From: Planctomycetota bacterium
Lineage (GTDB): Bacteria; Planctomycetota; PLA2
DNA length: 64,000 nt
Direction of reading: 5' to 3'
Assembly (NCBI GenBank): GCA_021776735.1
Contig: JAJFFH010000070.1
Coordinates: 1-64,000, forward strand
How positions within the stretch are numbered: the first letter of the stretch is position 1; every line of letters begins with the position of its first letter. Both the position numbers and the translations under genes were made by a program. Below the pieces are notes generated by a model that had not been told where the DNA came from, ran no database searches, and saw only the letters and a program-made list of their open reading frames with translations. This document shows positions 47,271 through 57,595 of the stretch, piece after piece.

Positions 47271-48322
47271 GGGGCCTTTTCAAGCGCTCTCTGAAAAGCC
47301 CTGACGTACCCGCGCGCCGTGCGCTCGGGCGAAAACCACAGCGCGCGCGCCGGGCCCAGGCGGCGGACCGTCTTGCGCCAGTCGGGCTTCACCGCGCGCG
47401 ACAAGGCCGCCGCGACCGATGCGGGGTCGCGCGGATGGGCGGTCAGCACGGCGTCGCCGCCGGTTTCCGCGGCACCCGTGTCGGCAGTGACCACGACGGG
47501 GACGCCGCGCTGCAAGGCCTCAAGCACGGGGAAGCCGAAGCCCTCGGAGGCGCTGAGCAGCCCGACCACGGACGCTTGGCGGTACAGGTAGTCCAGCGTC
47601 TCGTCGTCGACGGTGCCCAGCAGCAACAGCCTGTCCGCCACGCCGTGTCGGCGTGCGGCCTCTTCCACGCGCCAGCGTCCAGCGGAGTCGTACGGGCCCA
47701 CGAGACGGATCTGGCCGTCGAGCGCGCGCGCGCCGGCCAAGAGCGCGTCCACGCACTTGCGCTTGACCAGCCGGCCAACAAACAGGATCGAGCCGTCGGG
47801 TTCTTTTTGTTCTTCGACGGGCGCGGGCGGTGCGGGGTGCGGCACGACCATGGTCATCCGGCCTATCGCGGGATGCGCCACTTCCATCTGCCGCAGCGTG
47901 ACATGCGACGGTGCGACGAGCACGCGACAGTTCTTGAGCGCGCGGTCCAACCATGCGCCTTGGGCGAGCGCGCGCAAGATACCCTCAAGGCGGTGGTTGA
48001 CCGTGAACGGCAGCTCGTGCACGGTCGCCGTCGTGGGGATATCCCAGCGCGCGTGGGTCGGATGCGCCGTGACCGGCGAATGAAACACGTCGAGGCCGCG
48101 CGCGGCGCGGCGCAGGGCTCGGGACCTCCGCCACCACCGCGATCGCTTCGGGCCTCCGGTCGCGCGCATCTCGATGCCGGACGGCACCGGAAGAGGCTCG
48201 GGAGCCAGAGCAACGACGTCGATCCCGGGCGCGTGGCGTTCAAGCGCATCGAGCAGCAGACGGATCGATGTCGGGACCCCGCCGATCCCGTGCATGGCGG
48301 TGACGTCGATGCCAACCTTCAC
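47267..48322 (-). CDS. GT4-type glycosyltransferase
   Basis: MKVGIDVTAMHGIGGVPTSIRLLLDAL; SASEGFGFPVLEALQRGVPVVVTADTGAAE. Confidence 0.92.
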   Translation of the reverse strand: MKVGIDVTAMHGIGGVPTSIRLLLDALERHAPGIDVVALAPEPLPVPSGIEMRATGGPKRSRWWRRSRALRRAARGLDVFHSPVTAHPTHARWDIPTTATVHELPFTVNHRLEGILRALAQGAWLDRALKNCRVLVAPSHVTLRQMEVAHPAIGRMTMVVPHPAPPAPVEEQKEPDGSILFVGRLVKRKCVDALLAGARALDGQIRLVGPYDSAGRWRVEEAARRHGVADRLLLLGTVDDETLDYLYRQASVVGLLSASEGFGFPVLEALQRGVPVVVTADTGAAETGGDAVLTAHPRDPASVAAALSRAVKPDWRKTVRRLGPARALWFSPERTARGYVRAFQRALEKAP

Positions 48323-49407
48323 GCCGCCTCTCCCCCGTTGTCCGGTGTCGCGATCCCGGCAGCGTACGCCTCCCGGGTCGCCTGCGCGCACCGTTCCCAC
48401 GTGTACGGTCGCGCCTGGGCCGGCCCCCGCCCCCCCACATTCTTTCCCTCGCCTCCGCACACCCTGCGCAACCCGTCCGCGATCGCGTCCACGTCCGTCG
48501 GATCAACCAGCAGCGCGGCGTCGCCCACGACCGAGCGGATCGGCTCGATGTCCGAGGTCAGAACCGGTTTGCCGGCGGCGAGGGCCTCGAGCACGGGCAA
48601 GCCGAAGCCCTCGCACAACGACGGATAGGCGATGGCGCGTGCACCGGCGATCTGTCGGCGCAGTTCGGACTCTGAGATCGTGCCGAGCCAGCGGACGCGG
48701 TCCGTGCGTTCCGCCAGTGCCAGGACGTCGTCGCACAGCCAGCCGCGGCCACCGGCGAGCCGCAGTTCGCCGTCGAGTCGTGCGCGCGCGAACGCCTCCA
48801 CGAGGCGCCGGTGGTTCTTGCGCGGCTCGATCGTGCCGACGCAGAGGATGTAGGGCGGGCTGTCCGCCGGTCGCGAGACCAGGTCAAAAAACGAGGGATC
48901 GACGCCGAGCGGCGTGACCTGCGCGCGCGCGCCGAAAAACTCGCGGCAATCGGCGGCGGTCGCCTCGCTCGGGGCCAAAAGGTTCACACCGCGATCCAGT
49001 GCGATCTGGACCACGCGGCTGAGTGCACGTCCGGCGCGTTCGGTGTGGCAGCCAGGCTCGCGCAGCCAGGCGACGTCGTGGACCGTCAGGAACTCCGGTA
49101 TGCCGCGGGCGACCGGGGTGATGCGGAAGTTCGTGTGGTGAAACACGTCGCAGCCACCGAGAAGGCGATCGGCGGTAAGTCCAGCGATGCGCCCGGCCAT
49201 GTCGGCGACACGGCTCGGGATCTTCCAGGCCAGCAAGCGGGTCCGCGGCGGCACCTGGCGAACCGCCGGTGTGTTGCCCTTGAAAAACACCCCGAACAGC
49301 CGCGGGTCGTCGCCCGCGCGACCCAGCGCCCCGGCCAGTTCCATGACGTAGCGGCCGATGCCCGATCGGGCGCGCATGGCGGGGCGGTAATCGAGTCCGA
49401 CGATCAT
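48319..49407 (-). CDS. GT4-type glycosyltransferase
   Basis: MIVGLDYRPAMRARSGIGRYVMELAGAL; YPSLCEGFGLPVLEALAAGKPVLTSD. Confidence 0.92.
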   Translation of the reverse strand: MIVGLDYRPAMRARSGIGRYVMELAGALGRAGDDPRLFGVFFKGNTPAVRQVPPRTRLLAWKIPSRVADMAGRIAGLTADRLLGGCDVFHHTNFRITPVARGIPEFLTVHDVAWLREPGCHTERAGRALSRVVQIALDRGVNLLAPSEATAADCREFFGARAQVTPLGVDPSFFDLVSRPADSPPYILCVGTIEPRKNHRRLVEAFARARLDGELRLAGGRGWLCDDVLALAERTDRVRWLGTISESELRRQIAGARAIAYPSLCEGFGLPVLEALAAGKPVLTSDIEPIRSVVGDAALLVDPTDVDAIADGLRRVCGGEGKNVGGRGPAQARPYTWERCAQATREAYAAGIATPDNGGEAA

Positions 49408-49473
49408 GGGTCGAGGCGAAGCCTGCGGCTGAAGAATCCTGAATCCTGCTGGGGCGGGCAGTACCGTATCCGG

Positions 49474-51000
49474 ATGCAGAGGTTTGCGCTCGACGGTGAC
49501 AACCTGTCCTTGGACGCCGTTCGCCGGTTCCTGGCCCCCGCGCCCCCCCATCTCTCCCTCAAAAAGACCGCCGAAAAGCGCGTCCGCCGCGCTGCGGGGT
49601 TCGTCCGCGAGCTCACGAAGGGCAGCGCAACGGTCTACGGCGTCAACACCGGCTTTGGCCGGCTGGCGAACGTCCGCATTCCGCAGAACAAGCTCGCGCG
49701 GCTGCAGACCCGCCTGATCGTGTCGCACGCCGCCGGCGTCGGGCGCGCGCTGCCGTTCGAGGAGGCCCGGCTCGCCGTCGCGGTCCGCGCGGCCACTCTC
49801 GCCCGCGGCCACTCCGGCGTCCAATTGCCGACACTGCGGCTGCTGCTGGAGCTGTGGAACCGGGATGTCACGCCGTTCGTGCCGTCACGGGGTTCGGTCT
49901 GCGCGTCGGGCGATCTCGCGCCGCTCGCGCACATCGCGCTGACTCTGCTCGGCAAGGGCGACGCGTTTTCGGGCCGCCGCAAAATGGCCGCGAAGACCGC
50001 GCTAAAAAGGGCCGGCCTCGCACCGATCACGCTGGAGCCGAAGGAGGGCCTCGCGCTCATCAACGGCACGTCGGTCGCCACGGCAATCCTCGCGCGCACG
50101 CTGGTGCACGCCCAGGATCTCGTGCGGCTCGCGGACGCCGCCGCCGCGATGAGCCTCGAGGCGCTGCAGGGGACGGACACCCCTTACGACCCGCGCGTCC
50201 ACGCTCTGCGCCCCCACCCCGGCCAGGCGGCGACGGCGCGTAACCTCAAGAAGCTCCTCAAGGGCAGCCGCATCCTGCCGTCCCACAAGGAGTCCGACCA
50301 CAAGGTGCAGGATCCCTATTCGCTCCGCTGCGTGCCGCAGGTGCACGGCGCGTCTCGCGACGGTCTGCGCTTTACCAAAGAGATCATCGAGCGCGAACTC
50401 AACGCGGTGACGGACAATCCGCTGCTGTTTCCCGACGACGGCGACGTGTTGTCGGCCGGCAACTTTCACGGCCAGCACGTCGCGCTCGCCGCCGACACCG
50501 CGGCGATGGCGATAGCCGAACTCGGCTCGATCAGCGAGCGCCGCATCGAACAGATGGTCAACCCCGACCTGTCCAGCCTGCCCGCGTTCCTGGCCACGGA
50601 TCCCGGGCTCGACTCGGGTTTCATGATGGCGCAGACCACCGCCGCGGCCCTGGTCTCCGAAAACAAGACCCTCGCGCATCCTGCATCGATCGACTCGATC
50701 CCGACGTCGGCGAACCAGGAGGACCACGTCTCGATGGGCATGTGGGCGGCACGCAAGTGCCGCAACATCCTGGAAAACGCGCGCGCGGTACTCGCCATCG
50801 AACTGCTGTGCGCCGCGCAGGCGCTGGACTGGCAACAGCTCCGCCCCGGCCGCAGCGTGGGTCGGGTCCGCAACGCCTTGCGTGAGCAGGTTCCGAAAAT
50901 GAAAAAGGACCGCTACCTCGCACGCGACATCGAATTGACCGCGGCAATGATCGCGGACGGTTCGTTACTGAAGGCTGCCGGAGCACTCGAGTCGTTTTGA
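49474..51000 (+). CDS. hutH: histidine ammonia-lyase
   Basis: SRGSVCASGDLAPLAHIALTLLGKG; YGVNTGFG. Confidence 0.95.
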   Translation: MQRFALDGDNLSLDAVRRFLAPAPPHLSLKKTAEKRVRRAAGFVRELTKGSATVYGVNTGFGRLANVRIPQNKLARLQTRLIVSHAAGVGRALPFEEARLAVAVRAATLARGHSGVQLPTLRLLLELWNRDVTPFVPSRGSVCASGDLAPLAHIALTLLGKGDAFSGRRKMAAKTALKRAGLAPITLEPKEGLALINGTSVATAILARTLVHAQDLVRLADAAAAMSLEALQGTDTPYDPRVHALRPHPGQAATARNLKKLLKGSRILPSHKESDHKVQDPYSLRCVPQVHGASRDGLRFTKEIIERELNAVTDNPLLFPDDGDVLSAGNFHGQHVALAADTAAMAIAELGSISERRIEQMVNPDLSSLPAFLATDPGLDSGFMMAQTTAAALVSENKTLAHPASIDSIPTSANQEDHVSMGMWAARKCRNILENARAVLAIELLCAAQALDWQQLRPGRSVGRVRNALREQVPKMKKDRYLARDIELTAAMIADGSLLKAAGALESF

Positions 51001-52904
51001 AAAACATCGCCGTCCTTGGCTTCCTCGTCCTGATTCTCGTCGCCACGCTCGTCTGGTGGGCCACCGACGGGCATGGCGGACGAGCACTCGAAAGCAAACG
51101 GACGGCGATCTCCGCCGAGAATCCGCGGGGCGGGTCTTTGGTAGGGGTGAGGCCTTCGGACACCTTTCGGGCAACGTCCTCGGACACCGCGGGCGCGCCT
51201 CGCGCGACCAACATCGTGGTGGTGTCCGCTCAAGGGCAGCCGATCGCGGAGGCCACCGTGCGCATCGGCGAACATGCCGAGCTACGTACCGGTTCGGATG
51301 GCTCAGTCTCGACGCGAGCCGCACGACCGATTCGGATCGTGGCTTGGGCGCGCGGATGGTTTCCGAATCGCCGCACGGTCTTCGGCCGCGATCCCGGCAC
51401 GGTGCGTATTGCACTCAAGCCAGGCATGGCGCTCGCGGGGGTGGTCGTCCTCGACGATTCCGGCGCTGCGGCCGCCGGCGCCGTCGTGCAGTCGGGACCG
51501 CTTGAACGGATCGCGGACGAGCACGGGCGTTTTGAACTGCCTGCGGCGCCGAGCAGGTTTCGCGTGCGCTATCCCGGCTACTACCCGACGTACGCGGGGC
51601 TGCACCCGGCCCGCCCGACCATCGAGGTCCGGCTTGGGCGCGGCGTCACGGTATCCGGTCGGGTCATGGACGAAAACGGCCGGCCAGTCGCCAACGCGAA
51701 GGTCGTCGCTGCCCGCAATACGAAGCTGGGGACCATCTTCACCACGAGCGCATGGCGCCGCGCCACGGTGCGAACGGACCGCGACGGGCGCTACACGCTT
51801 CGCGGAGTGCCCGGCACCAAGACCTACATCTGGACCGTCGCGGCCTCCGCTTTCGGCTACCGCTTCGGCATGGGCACAACGTTCGATTCGCGTACCGCAG
51901 GCCCCCACGAACGCCCGATCGTTGTACGGCCGCGCGCCCACGTCGTCGTGAGCATCGTCCCCGCGACGAGAGCGCGGATTACAGTCGATGGAGTCCCTGC
52001 CGAGCGGCAACCGGACCAGACCTACATTGCCGCCCCCGTCGCGGTCGGCGTGCGGAAGCTCCTGGTTCGCGCCCTCGGCTACCGCACGACGGAACGCGAC
52101 GTGGCCGTACGCGAAGGTGCGCGTCACGACATCACCGTGAACCTCACGGATGGAGCAGTGCTGCAAGGTGTCGTGGTCGATACGCGGGACCGGCCGGTGG
52201 CAGGCGCATTCGTGGGATTCGGGGAGAAACTCGACGCGACCGCACGAACCGACACGCGCGGCCGGTTCTTGATGCGGGGACTTCTTACCGGGCCGGGCCC
52301 GCTCACCGTGGAGTACGAGGCCGCCGGCTTCCTGACTTCCGTGATCGACAACGTCACGCCCGGTGACGCCACGCTGCGGGTCGTCCTACGAGCCGGACCG
52401 CGCGTCGTCGGACGCCTCGATCCGGTCCCCGCCTACCGGAGGTTCGCGCCGCTCGTCATCTGGGGCGACGACGACGCCATGAGCGGGTGGATTCCGGTCG
52501 ATGACCACGGCCGCTTCGAAATCCGCTGGGCACCAGCGAACGAACCGTTCTGGCTGCGCATCAAGCACGGCAACGTGCCGCTGATCTGGAGTGGCCTCAA
52601 GGTTGCGCCGGAGCAGGTCCTCGACCTCGGCGTTCTTCGCCCGCGCGCCGGGTTCACGCTATCCGGACGAGTAGAAGACGATCAGGGCCGGCCGCTGGTC
52701 GCCACGATCGACTGCGCGAGTGTTCCCTCTGATCTGGGAATCACCCACGGCACATCGTCAGGAACGGACGGCGAGTTCTCCATCCGGCATCTGCCCCCCA
52801 TCGAGGTCGAGCTCGCGGCCAAGGCGGACGGATACGAGCCCACGACCGTACGCGTCCGCACCGATGGTGGACGCGCACGGATTCGGCTACGCCCGAAGGG
52901 CTAG
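50997..52904 (+). CDS. carboxypeptidase-regulatory-like (CarboxypepD_reg) multi-domain protein, N-terminal TM
   Basis: repeats VSGRVMDENGRPVANAKVVA, LQGVVVDTRDRPVAGAFVGFG, LSGRVEDDQGRPLVATIDC. Confidence 0.85.
   Translation: MKNIAVLGFLVLILVATLVWWATDGHGGRALESKRTAISAENPRGGSLVGVRPSDTFRATSSDTAGAPRATNIVVVSAQGQPIAEATVRIGEHAELRTGSDGSVSTRAARPIRIVAWARGWFPNRRTVFGRDPGTVRIALKPGMALAGVVVLDDSGAAAAGAVVQSGPLERIADEHGRFELPAAPSRFRVRYPGYYPTYAGLHPARPTIEVRLGRGVTVSGRVMDENGRPVANAKVVAARNTKLGTIFTTSAWRRATVRTDRDGRYTLRGVPGTKTYIWTVAASAFGYRFGMGTTFDSRTAGPHERPIVVRPRAHVVVSIVPATRARITVDGVPAERQPDQTYIAAPVAVGVRKLLVRALGYRTTERDVAVREGARHDITVNLTDGAVLQGVVVDTRDRPVAGAFVGFGEKLDATARTDTRGRFLMRGLLTGPGPLTVEYEAAGFLTSVIDNVTPGDATLRVVLRAGPRVVGRLDPVPAYRRFAPLVIWGDDDAMSGWIPVDDHGRFEIRWAPANEPFWLRIKHGNVPLIWSGLKVAPEQVLDLGVLRPRAGFTLSGRVEDDQGRPLVATIDCASVPSDLGITHGTSSGTDGEFSIRHLPPIEVELAAKADGYEPTTVRVRTDGGRARIRLRPKG
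51093..51111 (-). repeat. ATCGCCGTCCGT motif in CarboxypepD_reg CDS
   Basis: agcaaacggacggcgatct; encodes ESKRTAIS. Confidence 0.95.
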
Positions 52905-52915
52905 GCCAGCCAGGC

Positions 52916-54177
52916 TTAGGCCTTGTTTGATGCCCGACGGATCAAGTCGCTACCGCCGCGCTGCATGAACACCCGCAGATCAGGGCGGTCCGGTCGCCAT
53001 GGCCGAGACAGTAACGGCGGTAGGACGTCCATTCTCGCGAGCCCGCCCGCTCCCGCGTGCACGAACTGCGCGACAGCGATAGGGCGGCGCGCGCTCGCGA
53101 ACCTCGGATGCGCCGCCAGCCCCCCCCCGCCGACCCCTGAGTCGTAGTCGGGTGCCTCCGGCAATGCGGCGTCCGGCGATTCGACATCAGAGGACCCGAC
53201 CCCGGACGTCTCGAACCGGGTGTGATCGAACACAAACACCGGGCAGCCGGCCTCGTCGAAGTGCGAGAAGCCGAACACCCCCGGCGTCGAGCAACACATG
53301 GCAGTCGCGGCACGAGTCCGCAATGTTGTCCGCCTCGTTGCTCCCGCCGTGCGCATACGGCTTCAGATGGACAAACTCCACCCCGCGCCGCGCCGCGCAC
53401 GGCAGAGCTCGCAGATTCCGCCCGAGCGCCGCTTCACCAGAGCTTGGACCTGCTTGGATATCCCGCGCGAGCGCTCGCCCGTGCGATCCTGCGCGGCGCC
53501 GTTCCGCCTCTTCGGCAGCGGCCTGAGCTTGCGGTCGTAGACCCTCGAAATCCGCTCGGCGGATTTCGCCAGCGGCACTGGTAGCGCAAGCGATAGTCCT
53601 GCACCATCCGCCCCAGGATCTCGCCAGCGGTCGGCATGACCCGTTGGCCCTTGGCCATCAACAGTCCAACCCGCCGAAAACCGTCCCGCGTCTTCTTGGT
53701 GACCCGAAAACGCATCAGAAACGTTGGCGCCTCCCTGGCGCGCGTCTTCGATCGCCTGCTCGGCGTCGTCGCGAACCTTGTTCGGGTTCTCCTCTTCAGC
53801 CCGCCGCTTCCAGTCGTCCGTTTGCTTCGGATCGAGGTCGAGCTTGCCCTCGCGAAGAACCCGCCCGATCTGCGCCGCGGTCTCCGCCGGCACCTTGCCC
53901 TTGGCGACCTTCTCTTCGAGGTCCGGCTCCGCGATCAGGGTCCGGCCCAGCTCGAGCAGCCGGTGAATCTGCTGTGGCCCGTACCCGACCTTCGCCGCCC
54001 AAGCGTGGACCGACCGAAACCCGCCAAGACGTACGATCGCCGCTGCTCAATGGTCGCGAGCGCGATCGCTGCCGTGGTCTCGGCCTTCACGATCGCCCGA
54101 TACGCCCGCCGCGCCGCGCGCTCGGCATCCGGCGCAGGCTCGACATCACGGGAGCGGCGATCGGCCTCGATCTTCAT
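52916..54177 (-). pseudogene. degraded HNH-endonuclease gene with multiple frameshifts
   Basis: pieces in alternating frames: RRSYVLAGFG / PAETAAQIGRVLREGKLDLDPKQTDDWKRR / MRFRVTKKTRDGFRRVG / LVKRRSGGICELCRARRG / EFVHLKPYAHGGSNEADNIADSCRDCH / FGFSHFDEAGCPVFVFDH. Confidence 0.8.
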
Positions 54178-54254
54178 GGCTAACGAAAGCCTAACGTGAC
54201 GGTCGGACAGGATCCGGCAAATCGTCGAAGGTCGACGGGGACGCCAGTCCTGCC

Positions 54255-56834
54255 CTAACGCCGGGATTCGACGCCGATCAGGACCTCCGCCAGCTCCGCC
54301 TTGCCCTTCGGCGTCACGCGAATGAGCTTGGCGCTGCGCTTTTTGGGCAGGCGCAACTGCACAAAACCCGGCCCGCGCACAACCGTCACGTCAGCGACCT
54401 CGCGCGGCTTCTTGCCCCTCGTTGCGCTTAGAGTCCACTCACCCGGGAGCTTCTCGCCAAACAGGGTCACACTGATGATCTTGCGCTCCGTGCGCTTCCA
54501 CGCGATGTCCAGACCCGTCTCGGGCACGGGGATCTTTTGGCCGACGCGCTTGCCGTCGATCAGCTTGGCGTCCAGCAGCGGCGACTTCTCGACCGGCGGA
54601 TCGCCGTCATGCATGAATTTTGCACGTGCCATCACCTGATCGCCGTTGACGAACAGCTCGAGACGCGGCTTGCCCTTTGGAGTGTAGACCAACTCGAGGG
54701 GCTCGCCGCGCCCCACCAGAATCGGTCGCCACGAACTCAACGGAAGATCCTTGCCGTTGACGACCAGGGTGCCGCGCCCCCGCGCGCCGAGCTGAAACAG
54801 CGTGCCTTCGGGCAAGTCCAGACGCCCGTTCAGGCGGTACGTCCTCGCCGGCGCAAGATTCCCGGAGGGGTCGAGCACGACCGGAACTCGCCGTCCGTTT
54901 GCTTCGGTCCGGATTCCCTCCAGCCCCGGGAGCGAACTCGCGAGTGTTCGGGCAAACACCGCCGGCGCGAGTGGCTCGTCGTGCACGAGATGCTGCGCAC
55001 GATACGCGTATCCGTCGGCAAAGACCGCGCGCCACTGGAGCTTGATCGGTCCCGGTCCGATCTCTGCGAGTCGCTTCGGATCGACGGGCCCGCCGCCCCA
55101 CAAGAGCTCATGCGACTTCGCGCCCTTGCAGCGGTTCGTGCCGGGGTCCCACACGATCTTGCGAGCGTCGTTGCGGATCTCGGCGGTCAGCGTGGCGTAC
55201 GACCGCGTTTGTACGTCACCAACAACCGCGACCACCCGGATGTCGTGGTAGCCGTCGTCGAGCCTGATCGTGTTGAGCTCGAGTTTGTCTTGCCGGCGTC
55301 CGTTGACCCACAGCTCGTAGCGCAGACGTGCGCCGTCTGCGTTCTTTACCTGCGGCCGGAAGGCGACGGTTCCCTTCCAGGGGCCCTGCGGCGCACCCGG
55401 GTTGACCCACAGGCGATCCGTGAACGGCCGCGCCAGCCCGTCGCCACAGATCAGGAGCTGATACGGCCCCTCGACACTCTGGTAGAACGCCTCGGCCAGC
55501 GAATGGCCCTCCGCGTAGAACACGTGAATCTGCGGGACCGGGAACTTCCACTGAAGCGCGAGGGGCTCCTGGACCGAGCCGCTCGCCCCCGCCGCGCCGT
55601 AGCGCAAGAACTCGCTCAGCTTGGTCTGGCTCTTCGAGGCGAAGTTGCCGCCGTGGCTCGTCAGGTGCTCACAAATCGCGCCGCCGTAGATTCGGCTCTT
55701 GGACTTCTTCCAGTCGAAGTTCGCAATGCCAACGACCGCTCCCATCACGTCCGCACAGTCCTGGGGAATGTCGGCGTCGATCAGTTTGGCCGGGCGACCG
55801 AGCACGCGCAACCGGCGCAGGGCATCCTCGAAGTGACCTTGCCGCGTACGGGTGCGAACGTTCTTGTTGCGGCAAAAATACACGGTTCCCCGCGGCTTGG
55901 TGCCGTCGGTCTTCGCGGCGGCATCGAGATAGCGCAGAATTTCCCCGCGCGAGTTGCCGCGTTCGCCCGTGTAGCCGAGCATCGTGCACAAGAATGCGTT
56001 TTGTTGGGATGCTACGAAACCCAAGCGGGGCGCGAGCGTGGACCGGCTCGCAACCTTGGTGCGCAGCGCAGCCTGAAACTTCGGATGGCTTCGCAGGCGC
56101 CGCAGCAGCCCGTCGCGCTGCGCGACGGCCGCCGGAAAGCCATTGCCGATCGCGCGCGCGAGCGACGAAAAAGCATCGCCGTCCGTTCCTGTCTGTGCGA
56201 GGCATCGCGCCAAATGAAACGACAGCGCCGGGTTGCCCGGATGGCGCTGCACGAGTCGCCGAAAGATCGCCGCCGCCTTTTGGAACCGGCGCGCCTGCAT
56301 CTCCTGGGACGCCTGCTTGATCTCCGCCTTGTCTTCAGCCGTGAGCCGCGGTTTCTTGAGGCGGAAGTACGGATTGGTGTCGGGCTTCCAGAACTCCTCG
56401 CCGGCGAGCACGCGATGCATGAGATACGTCGCGCCGGTGAGCGACGCCTGGTTGCCGACGAACCAGCGGCTGTTGCCCTCGCCCTCCGGCTTGTTCTTGA
56501 AACGAACCGCATAGGGAAAGTCCGCGGAGTACGTGATGAGGTCGATCTGGCCTTCGAGCCCACGCGCCTTCAAGAACGCGAGAATCGGTCGCGCGATAAG
56601 GCTCTTGAACTGGTCCAGCGTGATCACGCGCAGGTGCGGAATGGCGCGGAGTACACAAACGTGAGACTCCGGGATGTCGCGCATCGCGCGGTACCGATGC
56701 GCCAGCTCGCGCGACAGCGGGGAGTCCCCGTTGACGACCACGAGGGATGTCTCGGGACCGCCACCCGCACACGCATGTGTCGGAGCGAACGTCACGGACA
56801 AGACGGCAAGGCAAAGGGCAAGAACAGCACGCAT
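54255..56834 (-). CDS. TIGR03790-like secreted protein
   Basis: signal peptide; SLVVVNGDSPLSRELAHRYRAMRDIPESHVCVLRAIPHLRVITLDQFKSLIARPILAFLKARGLEGQIDLITYSADFPYAV. Confidence 0.75.
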   Translation of the reverse strand: MRAVLALCLAVLSVTFAPTHACAGGGPETSLVVVNGDSPLSRELAHRYRAMRDIPESHVCVLRAIPHLRVITLDQFKSLIARPILAFLKARGLEGQIDLITYSADFPYAVRFKNKPEGEGNSRWFVGNQASLTGATYLMHRVLAGEEFWKPDTNPYFRLKKPRLTAEDKAEIKQASQEMQARRFQKAAAIFRRLVQRHPGNPALSFHLARCLAQTGTDGDAFSSLARAIGNGFPAAVAQRDGLLRRLRSHPKFQAALRTKVASRSTLAPRLGFVASQQNAFLCTMLGYTGERGNSRGEILRYLDAAAKTDGTKPRGTVYFCRNKNVRTRTRQGHFEDALRRLRVLGRPAKLIDADIPQDCADVMGAVVGIANFDWKKSKSRIYGGAICEHLTSHGGNFASKSQTKLSEFLRYGAAGASGSVQEPLALQWKFPVPQIHVFYAEGHSLAEAFYQSVEGPYQLLICGDGLARPFTDRLWVNPGAPQGPWKGTVAFRPQVKNADGARLRYELWVNGRRQDKLELNTIRLDDGYHDIRVVAVVGDVQTRSYATLTAEIRNDARKIVWDPGTNRCKGAKSHELLWGGGPVDPKRLAEIGPGPIKLQWRAVFADGYAYRAQHLVHDEPLAPAVFARTLASSLPGLEGIRTEANGRRVPVVLDPSGNLAPARTYRLNGRLDLPEGTLFQLGARGRGTLVVNGKDLPLSSWRPILVGRGEPLELVYTPKGKPRLELFVNGDQVMARAKFMHDGDPPVEKSPLLDAKLIDGKRVGQKIPVPETGLDIAWKRTERKIISVTLFGEKLPGEWTLSATRGKKPREVADVTVVRGPGFVQLRLPKKRSAKLIRVTPKGKAELAEVLIGVESRR
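54885..54903 (+). repeat. near-match of motif in TIGR03790-like CDS
   Basis: aactcgccgtccgtttgct; encodes EANGRRV. Confidence 0.8.
56173..56191 (+). repeat. ATCGCCGTCCGT motif in TIGR03790-like CDS
   Basis: gcatcgccgtccgttcctg; encodes TGTDGDAF. Confidence 0.92.
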
Positions 56835-57007
56835 CGCCGCCAGTGTACGCCCCCGAGCGCCGGCTGCGATCGAGGCCGCCCGGGTGGATCGAACGCGCGA
56901 GAGACTGCCCTACCGAGCCGGGCTCAAAAGGATGACTCTGGGAGCAGGAAATCCCTAAACCAAGCCTCTAAAACGGTTTACGGCCGGAGAGCATCGTCAA
57001 GGACACG

Positions 57008-57496
57008 TCACGATTGCGTCATGGGGCCCGTTTCCGGACGCCCGGCACCGGAGGTGCGAACCCGGCGCTCCACGAGAGCCACCACCCGATCCAGCGCCAG
57101 CCGATCGCGCGCCGAGAGTTCCCCCAGCAAACCCACGACATTGCGGATCCGCGCCTGACGCGCCCGGCGCAGCACTCGCCGCGCCTTCGCCGTCGCCGAC
57201 ACGAGCCAGGAGCGCCCGTCATCCGGATCAGCCCGCCGCCGCACGTATCCGCCGCGCTCGAGCGCCTTCACCAGCACCGTCACCGTCGGCGCCGTGACCT
57301 GCTCCGCTCGCGCCAACTCCCCGAGCGAGCGCGATCGCGACCCGCCGAACACGAGTACCGACAGGAGGCTCAACCGCGCCGGCGAAAGTCCAGTGTCCTC
57401 GTCGGACGACCGCACGCGCCGCAGCAGATGGATCGCCGCCGAGTGCAGCCGGTCGGCCAACGCCTGCGACACGCGCCTTGACTTTGCGGAAGGCAT
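57008..57496 (-). CDS. MarR-family transcriptional regulator
   Basis: LSPARLSLLSVLVFGGSRSRSLGELARAEQVTAPTVTVLVKALERGGYVRRRADPDDGRSWLVSAT. Confidence 0.92.
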   Translation of the reverse strand: MPSAKSRRVSQALADRLHSAAIHLLRRVRSSDEDTGLSPARLSLLSVLVFGGSRSRSLGELARAEQVTAPTVTVLVKALERGGYVRRRADPDDGRSWLVSATAKARRVLRRARQARIRNVVGLLGELSARDRLALDRVVALVERRVRTSGAGRPETGPMTQS

Positions 57497-57505
57497 CCCA
57501 TAAAG

Positions 57506-57522
57506 TTAGTTTCTCAAACTAA
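57506..57522. promoter_or_regulatory. perfect palindrome TTAGTTTctcAAACTAA, candidate MarR operator
   Basis: 7-bp perfect arms directly upstream of MarR gene, between divergent genes. Confidence 0.75.
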
Positions 57523-57576
57523 ATAAATCAAGCCCCAGAAACAAAAACGTCACAGAAACGAAGAACCTCACAAAGA

Positions 57577-57595
57577 CAGGAACGGACGGCGATGT
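57577..57595 (-). repeat. ATCGCCGTCCGT motif overlapping ankyrin gene start codon
   Basis: caggaacggacggcgatgt contains the ATG at 57592. Confidence 0.92.
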
